Of a stretch of 64,000 nt of DNA, positions 17,329 to 25,011 are shown in pieces; the first letter of the stretch is position 1; every line of letters begins with the position of its first letter. The stretch is from Dyella terrae. GTDB lineage: Bacteria; Pseudomonadota; Gammaproteobacteria; Xanthomonadales; Rhodanobacteraceae. Below the pieces are notes generated by a model. It searched no databases, was not told where the DNA came from, and saw nothing but the letters and a program-made list of their open reading frames with translations. A program made the translations under genes and the position numbers. The stretch spans positions 186,001-250,000 of the forward strand of contig NZ_SIZZ01000002.1 in NCBI RefSeq assembly GCF_004322705.1. The letters are read 5' to 3'.

Positions 17329-17955
17329 ATGGTCGATGAAACCCCTTTGCAGCATTGGAACGCGGTCTGGGACAGCAAAACGCCGGATGCCGTGAGCTGG
17401 TACCAGCGTCGTCCCGACGTTTCGTTGTCGCTGATCGCCCACGCGCAGCTACCGCGTGACGCCCGCATCATCGATGTCGGCGGCGGTGCATCGACCCTGG
17501 TCGATCATCTGCTCGCCGAAGGCTTCGATCGCATCAGCGTGCTGGACATAGCTGACGGCGGCATGCGCCGGGCACGCGAACGCCTGGGTGCCGTCGCATC
17601 ATCGGTCCAGTGGCTGGTGCAAGATGCCCGATACGTGGACGCTCCGGCATCCTTCGATCTTTGGCACGACCGGGCGGTTTTCCACTTCCTTACGGATTCC
17701 GCCGATCGCACGACCTACCTGCAAGGTCTCGCGCGGAGCCTTGCACCCCGTGGACAGCTTATCGTCGCCACGTTCGCGCTTGACGGTCCGGAACGATGCA
17801 GCGGATTGCCCGTGATGCGCTACGACGTCGACACGCTGCACGACGCCTTCGGGCGCGAGGCCTTCGAGTTGCTCGAAACGGCAACCGAATCGCATCGTAC
17901 GCCGTGGGACGCCGAACAGCGCTTTACCTACGTGCGCTTGCGCCGACGCTACTGA
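17329..17955 (+). CDS. Class I SAM-dependent methyltransferase
   Basis: A 208-residue cytosolic methyltransferase. It starts with the family-typical TPLQHWNAVWDSKTPDAVSWYQ. Motif I reads IIDVGGGASTLVDHLL near residues 48-63, the acidic motif II SVLDIADGGMRRAR follows, and DLWHDRAVFHFL is motif IV. The ATG at 17329 starts 57 bases after the SNF2 stop; the longer frame would overlap that gene. The substrate is unknown. Similar proteins are annotated as general or thiopurine-like methyltransferases. Confidence 0.88.
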   Translation: MVDETPLQHWNAVWDSKTPDAVSWYQRRPDVSLSLIAHAQLPRDARIIDVGGGASTLVDHLLAEGFDRISVLDIADGGMRRARERLGAVASSVQWLVQDARYVDAPASFDLWHDRAVFHFLTDSADRTTYLQGLARSLAPRGQLIVATFALDGPERCSGLPVMRYDVDTLHDAFGREAFELLETATESHRTPWDAEQRFTYVRLRRRY

Positions 17956-17958
17956 GCC

Positions 17959-18297
17959 TTAGGACGCGGGCGTCGCCCGCGTGCGCAGCAAGGCATCCAC
18001 CGCCTGTTGCCATTCGGGCGTGCCGGGCCTCAGTTGCGGCGCTTCCTGGCCGAGTCGCCGTTGCACGGCGTTGTTCCATTCCACCGAACCATAGTCCGGG
18101 CCATGCGCCTGGCTGTCACTCACGCCCAGGCGCTGGTCGACCCATTCGAACCATTCCTTCGAACCCAGCGTGGCGTTGACGGGTGCGGCGGCTTCCGCCT
18201 GGGGCTTGGGCGGTTCATTCGGATGCGGCGTCGACGGCGATGAACAGGCGGCGACGATGGCGGCAAGCGGAATCGTTAGGAAAATGATACGGCGCAT
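17959..18297 (-). CDS. Predicted lipoprotein, 112 aa
   Basis: The N-terminus MRRIIFLTIPLAAIVAACSS is a lipoprotein signal with a VAAC lipobox (Cys18). A Pro/Ala-rich linker follows. The mature domain then has two similar segments, TLGSKEWFEWVDQRLGVSDSQ and DYGSVEWNNAVQRRLGQE, with a third weaker one, RPGTPEWQQAVDALL. This suggests a threefold repeat of about 30 residues. It is convergent with the methyltransferase, 3 bases away. The function is unknown. Confidence 0.8.
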   Translation of the reverse strand: MRRIIFLTIPLAAIVAACSSPSTPHPNEPPKPQAEAAAPVNATLGSKEWFEWVDQRLGVSDSQAHGPDYGSVEWNNAVQRRLGQEAPQLRPGTPEWQQAVDALLRTRATPAS

Positions 18298-18379
18298 GCG
18301 GATGCTCCGTTCGGTGGACCATCGTCGAGCTTACGTCGGTCCGTCGCCCCGCTGGTGAATCGAACCTGACGCCGTGGCG

Positions 18380-18760
18380 TCACGCACCTGGCGCAACGAC
18401 GGTGCCCTGATGGAACAACGCACGCCACGTGCCGTCCCCGCGCTTCCACAGCGTGGTACGCCGCGTCATGCGTTCGGCCTGGTGCAGCGTGTAGGTGAGC
18501 AGGTAGACGTCGTTCGCCAGACGCACGACGTGGAAGTCCGATGCGTCGAGATCTTCGACCACGGGACTACGGTGACGCTGCTCAAGCACGTCCAGCACGT
18601 GCGAGCGCGAATACACATGGCCGGAAGCACCGATCTCGAAAAAGGACGGATCGGTCATGCGCTCGAAGTCGGCACGCGCGGTGCCGAATTCCGGACGATG
18701 AAAGATCGGCTCACGCGCGATCAGTTCGTCCATCACCTGATCGGGCGAAGGCTCACTCAC
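18380..18760 (-). CDS. NTF2-like (SnoaL/DUF4440) protein
   Basis: A 126-residue single-domain protein with the SnoaL/DUF4440 pattern MDELIAREPIFHRPEFG, FFEIGASGHVYSRSHVLDVL and the C-terminal MTRRTTLWKRGDGTWRALFHQGT. The start is taken as GTG at 18760, overlapping the stop of the HAD gene by 4 bases (GTGA). A start at the ATG 27 bases further in is possible. Members of this fold are small enzymes or ligand binders. No catalytic assignment can be made. Confidence 0.8.
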   Translation of the reverse strand: MSEPSPDQVMDELIAREPIFHRPEFGTARADFERMTDPSFFEIGASGHVYSRSHVLDVLEQRHRSPVVEDLDASDFHVVRLANDVYLLTYTLHQAERMTRRTTLWKRGDGTWRALFHQGTVVAPGA

Positions 18761-19440
18761 GGCCGGGCGGCCACTTCGTCGATGTGGCGCAGCAGGTCGG
18801 CCGGATCGTCGTACACGCGGAACGCCCCTGAGCGCGCCAGCTCTTCCTCGCCATAACCGCCCGACAGCAGGCCCACGCCCAGGCCGCGCGCACGCTGCGC
18901 TGCCAGCATGTCCCACACGCTGTCGCCGATGACGAGCGACTGCTGGATGTCGACGCCGAGTCGTTCGGCCGCCGCAAGGAACAGATCCGGATCGGGCTTG
19001 GCATGCTTGACCTGGTCGCGCGTTACCACCGGCACCTTCGACGGGTCGACGCCGAGCGCCTTCAGATTCGGCGCGGCCGTTTCCATGCGTCCGCTGGTCG
19101 CGATCGCCCACGGATAACCCTGGTCGGTGAGATACGCCAGCAATTCCCGCGCGCCGGGAAGCGGCCGCACCGAACCTTGCGTGTGCTGGCGATTGAACGC
19201 ATCGGCATGGCGTTGCTGCAGGCGCTTGAGGCGTTCTTCGGTGATATCGAGCCCGGTTTCGCGCAGCAGGATATTCGTGAACAGTCCGCCGCTCATGCCG
19301 ATCTTGCGATGAATGCGCCACACCGACAGTTCGACGCCTTCGGCATCGAGCGCCTCTTTCCACGCCAGCACGTGCTGGTAAACGCTGTCGACCAGCGTGC
19401 CGTCAAGATCGAACAGGAAAGGGGTGCTGTGGCGATGCAC
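18757..19440 (-). CDS. HAD-superfamily phosphatase (Gph-like)
   Basis: A 227-residue HAD subfamily I hydrolase. Motif I is FLFDLDGTLVDS with the nucleophile Asp, motif II AIATSGRM, motif III with Lys in KHAKPDPDLF, and motif IV VIGDSVWDML. The C1 cap has an extra helical region, LKRLQQRHADAFNRQH. GTG at 19440 is preferred because a GGAG lies 8 bases upstream. The frame could open further upstream at 19482. It is translationally coupled to the NTF2-like gene. The substrate is not deducible; phosphoglycolate or sugar phosphates are typical. Confidence 0.88.
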   Translation of the reverse strand: MHRHSTPFLFDLDGTLVDSVYQHVLAWKEALDAEGVELSVWRIHRKIGMSGGLFTNILLRETGLDITEERLKRLQQRHADAFNRQHTQGSVRPLPGARELLAYLTDQGYPWAIATSGRMETAAPNLKALGVDPSKVPVVTRDQVKHAKPDPDLFLAAAERLGVDIQQSLVIGDSVWDMLAAQRARGLGVGLLSGGYGEEELARSGAFRVYDDPADLLRHIDEVAARP

Positions 19441-19509
19441 GGGGTGGCTCCGCAAAGGGGTGCGCCAGTATGAACCACGCACGCGTCGCCCGCCGCCGTC
19501 ATCGGGTCT

Positions 19510-19731
19510 TCACGTCAAGCAAACGTTGGCGTGATGCCGCGCGTTTGCGTGAACGCGCGACGCGGGCTCCTGCCGTGGAGGCATGTGGCCAACCGGTAGT
19601 CGGGTGCTCACCGACATCGGCACCACGGGCGCACCCAGGGCATCGGACGCAATGGCCAGGGAAAGGAGCGTAATCGCGACCGCGCTGGCGGCGTAGAGAA
19701 GTCGCGGGCCGTGCCTGAACATCCACTTCAT
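19510..19731 (-). CDS. Small exported or membrane-anchored hypothetical protein, 73 aa
   Basis: An unrecognised short gene, supported by an AAGGA ribosome binding site 7 bases before the ATG at 19731. The N-terminus MKWMFRHGPRLLYAASAVAI is a basic stretch followed by a hydrophobic segment (about residues 11-34) with a possible signal peptidase site after SDALGA. The remainder is rich in Pro, His and Arg and ends in a cysteine three residues before the stop. It stands alone between the HAD gene and kdpE. Codon use matches the neighbours. It may be a real small secreted protein. Confidence 0.5.
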   Translation of the reverse strand: MKWMFRHGPRLLYAASAVAITLLSLAIASDALGAPVVPMSVSTRLPVGHMPPRQEPASRVHANARHHANVCLT

Positions 19732-19920
19732 GGTGAATTCCTTGACGTCTTCGGCGCCCGGTACCGAACGCGACCGGGCGTGCGCGCGTGCATGCGCGCC
19801 GCGGCGACACATCCACGCTTTCAGTGTGGGAATCGCGTACGCAGACGGGCAATCAGGCCGGGCTTAGGCGAGGCGCCACGGTCGCGCTGTGTCGTGCTGA
19901 CGGGGACTAACGTCGTGAAC

Positions 19921-19932
19921 CGTCAATTGACG
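19921..19932. promoter_or_regulatory. Perfect 12-bp palindrome CGTCAATTGACG
   Basis: It lies 8 bases beyond the kdpE stop codon and about 190 bases upstream of the 73-aa gene start. It could be an operator for that gene. No -10/-35 pair at a clear distance supports this. Confidence 0.3.
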
Positions 19933-19939
19933 ATGAGGA

Positions 19940-20644
19940 TCAGGATGACGTGCCGGGCATGAAGCGATAGCCGACGCCAGGCTCGGTTTTCAGCCAGCGC
20001 GGTTCGGTGGGGTCGTCGCCCAGCTTCTGCCGCAACTTGCCCAGCACGATGCGCAGGTAATGCGTGTCATGCACATGCGTCGGGCCCCAGATGTCACGAA
20101 GCAATTGCTGCTGCGTGACCACACGGCCGGCATGCTGGACCAGCATGGCCAGCACCGCATACTCCTTGCGCGTCAGCGACAACGGCGCGCTATCCAGCGT
20201 CGCCTCGCGCAAGGCAAGATCGATCACCAGCCGGCCGTCGTCAAAGCGCTGGGGCGCGCGCGTTACCTCACCGCTTCGCGTGCGCAGCAGGACGCGAAGC
20301 CGGGCCATCAGTTCCTGGATGCTGAAGGGCTTGGTGACGTAATCGTTGGCACCGGCGTCGAGCGCACGGACCTTTTCTGCTTCCGCGTCGCGCACCGAAA
20401 GCATCAGCACCGGCACCTGGCTCCATTCACGCAACTCGGCCAGCACCTCGTGGCCCTCCTTGTCCGGCAGGCCGATATCCAGGATCACCAGGTCCGGCGA
20501 GCGCGTGGCGGCCAGCGCCAGTCCTTCGCTCCCGGTGGCCGCCAGAAGCACGTCATAACCCTCGGCGCGCAAGCCGATATCAAGGAACTTGCGGATCTGC
20601 GCTTCGTCGTCGATGACCAGGACGCTGGGCGTGGCGTGACTCAT
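19940..20644 (-). CDS. kdpE: Two-component response regulator KdpE
   Basis: An OmpR-family regulator of the kdp operon, phosphorylated by KdpD under K+ limitation. The receiver domain (residues 1-120) has the phosphorylation site VILDIGLPD and the conserved YVTKPF lysine. The winged-helix domain follows, with LTRKEYAVLAMLVQHAG and VHDTHYLRIVLGKLRQKLG. The ATG at 20644 overlaps the kdpD stop (ATGA) and gives 234 residues; longer frames read back into kdpD. It is the last gene of the operon. Confidence 0.96.
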   Translation of the reverse strand: MSHATPSVLVIDDEAQIRKFLDIGLRAEGYDVLLAATGSEGLALAATRSPDLVILDIGLPDKEGHEVLAELREWSQVPVLMLSVRDAEAEKVRALDAGANDYVTKPFSIQELMARLRVLLRTRSGEVTRAPQRFDDGRLVIDLALREATLDSAPLSLTRKEYAVLAMLVQHAGRVVTQQQLLRDIWGPTHVHDTHYLRIVLGKLRQKLGDDPTEPRWLKTEPGVGYRFMPGTSS

Positions 20645-23307
20645 CAGGCTTCTTGGGGCGGTGCCGGCAGGGGCAGGGTGATGCGAATGGTGGTGCCACC
20701 GCCGTCGCCGGGCAAGGCCTCGACGCTGCCGCCGTGCGCGCCGATCATCCCGCGGCATATGGCCAGGCCCAGGCCCGTGCCCTGCGGTGCCCTGTCGCCA
20801 CGCGAGACGGAAAAGAACATATCGAAGATGCGGGCGCGTTCGTCCTCGGGAATGCCCGGGCCGCGGTCGGTGACGTCGATGCGCAGCTGCTCGCCGATGC
20901 GCGACGCCTGGACGCGGACGGGCTGTCCCGGCGGCGAGAAGCGCGCCGCGTTCTCCAGGATGTTGAACAGCGCCTGCTCAATGAGCGCCGGATGGGCGTA
21001 AAGCAGCAGGGTTTCCGGTGGCAGCGCCACGTCGACGCGCAGGTCGGGAAAAAGCTTGTGCAGGCGATGCACGGCCGCGCCCACGATTTCGGCGACGTCG
21101 GTCCAGTCACGATTGAGCTTGAGCGTGCCGTGGCCCAGGCGGGTCATGTCGAGCAGGTTCTGGATGTAGCGATCCAGGCGCTGCCCCTCGCCCAGGATGG
21201 CCTCGAGGAGTTCGTGGCGCTCATGGGGCGGCAGTTGTGCGTCGTAGCTCAGCAGCGTGCCTGCCGAGCCAATCATCGAGGCAAGCGGCGAACGCAGATC
21301 GTGCGAAACCGACGACAGCAACGCGTTGCGCAGGCGTTCCGTCTCGCCTTGCACGCGCGCGCCTTCCAGCTCATCGGCCAGTCGCGCGCGCTCCAGGGCC
21401 TGCGCGATGTCCTGCACCATGGCCAGCGCGAGACCGCGCTGATCCGGCGAAAGCTCACGGATGTCCTTGCCGAAGCGAAGGGCAACCACGCCGACCGCCG
21501 CACCGCCGCTGCCCAGCGGCAGCACCCAGCAAGGCGCCGCATTCAGCGTATCAGTGAAGCGCCCGGCGGCTTCGCTGTGCTGTTCGGCCCAGTCGGCTGC
21601 GGCCAGGTCCTGGGGCGTGAGCGCCATGTCGCGCGGCGACGCGATAGCGATCTGCAGTACGCGTGACGGGTCGCGATGCAGGATGGCTGCATCGCAGCGC
21701 AAAGCATGCGCGAGCGCCACGACGCCAGCATCACGCACGGCCGGCGCGTCGGTGCTGGCCGTCAGACGCTGTCCCAGGGACAGCAGTGCGCGCGTATGCG
21801 CGTGCGCCGCACGCATCGACTCCACCTGGCTGGCCAGTCGCGTGGCCAGCCGGCTGCAAATGAGGGCTGCGAGCAGGAACAGGCAGACCGCAAGCACATC
21901 GTCGAAGCTGGAAATGGCCAGCGTGTAACGCGGCGGCGCGAAGAAAAAGTTGTAGCCAAGAAAACACAGGATGGCTGTATAGACCGCCACCGCCATGCGC
22001 GTGCGCACCGCGACCACCAACACGGCCGTAAGGAAAATCAGCGACAGATTGGCGACCGAAAGGTAACGGTCGGCGATAAACGAAAGCCCAAAGGCCACCA
22101 GCGTGGCCATCGTCGCGTAGACGTACTCGCCGCGACGACCACGTCCGCCTGTCATGTGCAGGCGCCGGCGCGATTGCGCGCGCTCGGCGGGCGTCGCGAT
22201 GATGGTCAGTTCAAGGTGCGCACCCTTGCGCAACAGCATTTGCGTCAGCGATCGACCCAGCATGCGCGCCAGCGGCCGTTCGCGCGTGCGTCCGAGGATG
22301 ATCTGGCCGATGCCTTCGCGATCCGCGTGCGCGATCAGTTCGTCCGCGACGACATGGCCGCGCAAGACGATGGTGTCGCCACCAAGGCGCCGCGCCAGGC
22401 GCATCGCCGCGTCAAGTCGCTCTCGCCGTGCCGTATCCAGCGATGCGCCGGTGTCGACAAACGCGACGCTCCATGGCGCGCCGCGTCGCTCGGCGATGCG
22501 CCGCGCCACGCGCACCAGGTATTCGCTCTGGCCATGCCCGTCGATGGCGGCCAGTACGCGCCGCCGCACCGGCATGGCGCTACCTTTTGCCAGCATGTGA
22601 TCGCGAAGGTCGCTGTCGACATGGCCGGCGACGGTGTCGACCGCCAGTTCACGCAGCGCCGCGAGATTGGTTGGCGAGAAGAAGGCATCGAGCGCGGCGG
22701 CTGCCGTTTCCGGCACGTAGACCTTGCCCTGTTTCAGGCGCTGGATCAGCTCGCGCGGCGGGAGGTCCACCAGCACGATATCGCGCGCGCGATCAAGGAA
22801 GACATCCGGCACGGTCTCGCGAACATGCACGTTGGTGATGCGACGGATCTGGTCGTTGAGGCTTTCCAGGTGCTGCACATTGAGCGCGGTATACACCTCG
22901 ATGCCCGCGTCCAGCAGCTCGGCGATGTCCTGCCAGCGACGTTGGTGGCGTCCGCCGGGAAGATTGGTATGCGCCAGTTCGTCGACGAGCAACACGGCGG
23001 GTTTGCGCGCCAGCGCCGCGTCGAGATCGAACTCGGTGAAGTCGCGTCCACGGTAGTTGACCGTGCGACGCGGCAAGATTTCCAGGCCTTCCATCAACGC
23101 CGCCGTTTCCGGCCGGCCGTGGGTCTCGACAAGACCCACGACCACGTCCACACCCTGGCGCTTGAGCTCGCGCGCCGCCGACAGCATGGCAAAGGTCTTG
23201 CCCACGCCCGGCGCCGCGCCCAGGAAAACCTTCAGCCGATGGTTCGACGCCGCCGCGACCTGATCGAGCAGGGCATCGGCGCGGGCATCGCGGGAGGAAA
23301 CACTCAT
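20644..23307 (-). CDS. kdpD: Sensor histidine kinase KdpD
   Basis: An 887-residue membrane sensor. The N-terminal KdpD domain starts with a Walker A motif GAAPGVGKT (residues 30-38). It is followed by a Usp-like domain (about residues 250-370), four membrane segments (about 395-490), a GAF-like region, HisKA with SSVSHDLRSPLASMIGSAGT, and a HATPase domain with NILENAARFSP, DRGPGIPEDE and GTGLGLAICRGMIGAHGG. It senses K+ and turgor and phosphorylates KdpE. The start is 42 bases downstream of kdpC. Confidence 0.97.
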   Translation of the reverse strand: MSVSSRDARADALLDQVAAASNHRLKVFLGAAPGVGKTFAMLSAARELKRQGVDVVVGLVETHGRPETAALMEGLEILPRRTVNYRGRDFTEFDLDAALARKPAVLLVDELAHTNLPGGRHQRRWQDIAELLDAGIEVYTALNVQHLESLNDQIRRITNVHVRETVPDVFLDRARDIVLVDLPPRELIQRLKQGKVYVPETAAAALDAFFSPTNLAALRELAVDTVAGHVDSDLRDHMLAKGSAMPVRRRVLAAIDGHGQSEYLVRVARRIAERRGAPWSVAFVDTGASLDTARRERLDAAMRLARRLGGDTIVLRGHVVADELIAHADREGIGQIILGRTRERPLARMLGRSLTQMLLRKGAHLELTIIATPAERAQSRRRLHMTGGRGRRGEYVYATMATLVAFGLSFIADRYLSVANLSLIFLTAVLVVAVRTRMAVAVYTAILCFLGYNFFFAPPRYTLAISSFDDVLAVCLFLLAALICSRLATRLASQVESMRAAHAHTRALLSLGQRLTASTDAPAVRDAGVVALAHALRCDAAILHRDPSRVLQIAIASPRDMALTPQDLAAADWAEQHSEAAGRFTDTLNAAPCWVLPLGSGGAAVGVVALRFGKDIRELSPDQRGLALAMVQDIAQALERARLADELEGARVQGETERLRNALLSSVSHDLRSPLASMIGSAGTLLSYDAQLPPHERHELLEAILGEGQRLDRYIQNLLDMTRLGHGTLKLNRDWTDVAEIVGAAVHRLHKLFPDLRVDVALPPETLLLYAHPALIEQALFNILENAARFSPPGQPVRVQASRIGEQLRIDVTDRGPGIPEDERARIFDMFFSVSRGDRAPQGTGLGLAICRGMIGAHGGSVEALPGDGGGTTIRITLPLPAPPQEA

Positions 23308-23349
23308 GGGCTGGAGAAGGCCGCGTCGGGGGTGTGCATACGGTATGCC

Positions 23350-23919
23350 TTATCGGCCGTCCAGCGCCATATTCAGCGCCAGCACGTTGACGCGCGGCTC
23401 ACCCAGTACGCCAAACTGACGGCCACTTGTCGCGCGATCCACCATGGCCTGCACGTTGGCCTCCGTCATGCCCCGGACGCGCGCGACCCTGGCGATCTGA
23501 TACTGCGCGGCAGCGGGCGAAATGTCCGGATCCAGGCCACTTCCCGACGCGGTCACCAGATCCACCGGCACCGGCGCCGCATTGCCCGGATCGACTGCGC
23601 GCAACGCGTCGATACGCTGCTGGATAGCCTCCGTCAGGGCGGGATTGCTCGGGCCCTGGTTGGAGCCGGATGACGATGCACCGTTGTTGGCCATCGGCGC
23701 GGTGGCTGACGGCCGTCCCCAGAAGTACTTCGGCTCGGTGAAGGATTGCCCGATCAGCGACGAGCCGACCGCTTTGCCGTGCTCCATCACCAAACTGCCA
23801 TTGGCCAGGCGGGGGAACAGCAGCTGGGCCGCACCGGTGACGGCGAGCGGATAGGCGATGCCAGTGACGATGCTCAGCAGCACTAGCATCATGATGGATT
23901 GTCGAATGAGCTTGCCCAT
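23350..23919 (-). CDS. kdpC: K+-transporting ATPase subunit KdpC
   Basis: A 189-residue single-span accessory subunit of the Kdp P-type ATPase. A membrane segment (about residues 11-32) is followed by the periplasmic domain with [20 protein letters not shown] and, near the C-terminus, [20 protein letters not shown] and [11 protein letters not shown], all family signatures. In this operon kdpC is separated from kdpB by a porin gene and a small gene rather than following it directly. Confidence 0.96.
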   Translation of the reverse strand: MGKLIRQSIMMLVLLSIVTGIAYPLAVTGAAQLLFPRLANGSLVMEHGKAVGSSLIGQSFTEPKYFWGRPSATAPMANNGASSSGSNQGPSNPALTEAIQQRIDALRAVDPGNAAPVPVDLVTASGSGLDPDISPAAAQYQIARVARVRGMTEANVQAMVDRATSGRQFGVLGEPRVNVLALNMALDGR

Positions 23920-23930
23920 GGCGAATGTCC

Positions 23931-24737
23931 TCAGAACGTGCCCTGGAGGGTGACGAAGACGCGACTGCCGCCGACGTCACGGCACGTCGACGCCTGCATG
24001 AAACTGCACGTCTTGCCGTAGAAGTCGTGGTTGTCCGCATACGACAGGCCAGCGGTGACCGCGACATGCGTGCTGATCTGGTATTTCGCGGCGACACTGG
24101 CGTCGCTGTAGCCCGGATCCCTCGCACCGTTCGCCAACGGCGTCACCAGCGTGGTGGTGTAGTGCGTGTGGCCCGCGTGAAGCAACAGGCTCCACGCATC
24201 GCTCAGGGGCACGGAAGCGTCCACCTGGAGATAGGAGGTGCCGCGGGAGTCGCCACGGTAGCCCTGCTCCACATCGACGCCGAAGTAGTCGGTAAGCGCC
24301 TGGTTGTACTTCAGCGTCACATACTTCCAGGTGAGGCTGACATTGGCCTCGGCCGTATCGAAGGAGCGGCGGTGCATGCCGGGCAGGCTCAGTTCGGCAC
24401 CCGGGTACAGGTAGCCGTACACGCCGGCGCGCCATGACCAGTCCTTGCCGAACGACGTGCCGTAGCTGGCGTAGACGTCCCACTCCATGGAGCCATGCGG
24501 GTAACTGTGGTCACTGACGCTGGACGCCCAGGTGCCGGCGGCGAAGCCATTATCAAGGCTCAGGTCGGCGCCGCCCTGGATCGCCGGATGGGCCCAGGTC
24601 TGGGTGAGTCCGCGAAACAGATAGTCGGAAGTGACGGCGACATTGCCCGTCACGGTGGTCTCGGCATCAGCCGAGGTGCTGGCCAGACATCCGAGCGCGG
24701 CAAGAAGGGAAAGCGGAAGGGAGGAACGGTAATTCAT
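23931..24737 (-). CDS. TorF-family putative porin (Gcw_chp) within the kdp operon
   Basis: A 268-residue outer membrane beta-barrel precursor. The signal peptide covers roughly residues 1-25 ([20 protein letters not shown], then a cleavage near SADA-ET). The barrel begins [20 protein letters not shown], the signature of the TorF/Gcw_chp family, and ends with an aromatic residue (TLQGTF), as barrel proteins do. It lies between orf68 and kdpC on the same strand, 11 bases from kdpC. The ATG at 24737 is preferred over an upstream start that would overlap orf68. It probably lets cations or small solutes cross the outer membrane under K+ starvation (inference from context). Confidence 0.88.
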   Translation of the reverse strand: MNYRSSLPLSLLAALGCLASTSADAETTVTGNVAVTSDYLFRGLTQTWAHPAIQGGADLSLDNGFAAGTWASSVSDHSYPHGSMEWDVYASYGTSFGKDWSWRAGVYGYLYPGAELSLPGMHRRSFDTAEANVSLTWKYVTLKYNQALTDYFGVDVEQGYRGDSRGTSYLQVDASVPLSDAWSLLLHAGHTHYTTTLVTPLANGARDPGYSDASVAAKYQISTHVAVTAGLSYADNHDFYGKTCSFMQASTCRDVGGSRVFVTLQGTF

Positions 24738-24777
24738 GAAGGACTCCGGCGCGCGCTGCGCGCTGCAGAAGGTGAAA

Positions 24778-24984
24778 TCAAATGCCGGCGTAACCGCCAA
24801 GCACGTAGTCGTCGTCAGCGGATGCGTCATCGCGCTGGCGCGGCGGCAGGGGAATCACGTTGGACGCGTTCGGCGCAGGCAGCGCAATCACGACGTCGCA
24901 AGGCGAGTCGTCCGACGACAGGCGCAGTTCCATCGCGGGATGCGCGGCGTCGGGGAGCGAAACGGAAAGTGTGAGGGTGTGCAT
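24778..24984 (-). CDS. Small protein in kdp operon, 68 aa
   Basis: An unrecognised small gene between kdpB and the porin gene. The ATG at 24984 has a GGAG 6 bases upstream. The product has no hydrophobic segment long enough to span a membrane. It contains an N-terminal beta-like region (MHTLTLSVSLPDAAHPAMEL), a Pro/Asn-rich middle, an acidic run (DDASADDDY) and a Gly-rich end. It sits 27 bases after kdpB and 40 before the porin, so it is co-transcribed. The function is unknown. Confidence 0.65.
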   Translation of the reverse strand: MHTLTLSVSLPDAAHPAMELRLSSDDSPCDVVIALPAPNASNVIPLPPRQRDDASADDDYVLGGYAGI

Positions 24985-25011
24985 GAGGATCTCCAGCAAA
25001 GGTCGGTGCGA

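Noticed and set aside
14246-17955. Defence island with SNF2 helicase and methyltransferase
   Set aside because: The methyltransferase is a small-molecule type, not a DNA methylase, and no nuclease or other defence gene is present; neighbours are housekeeping genes.
21676-23673. 665-codon plus-strand frame opposite kdpD
   Set aside because: Antisense shadow of a fully conserved sensor kinase.
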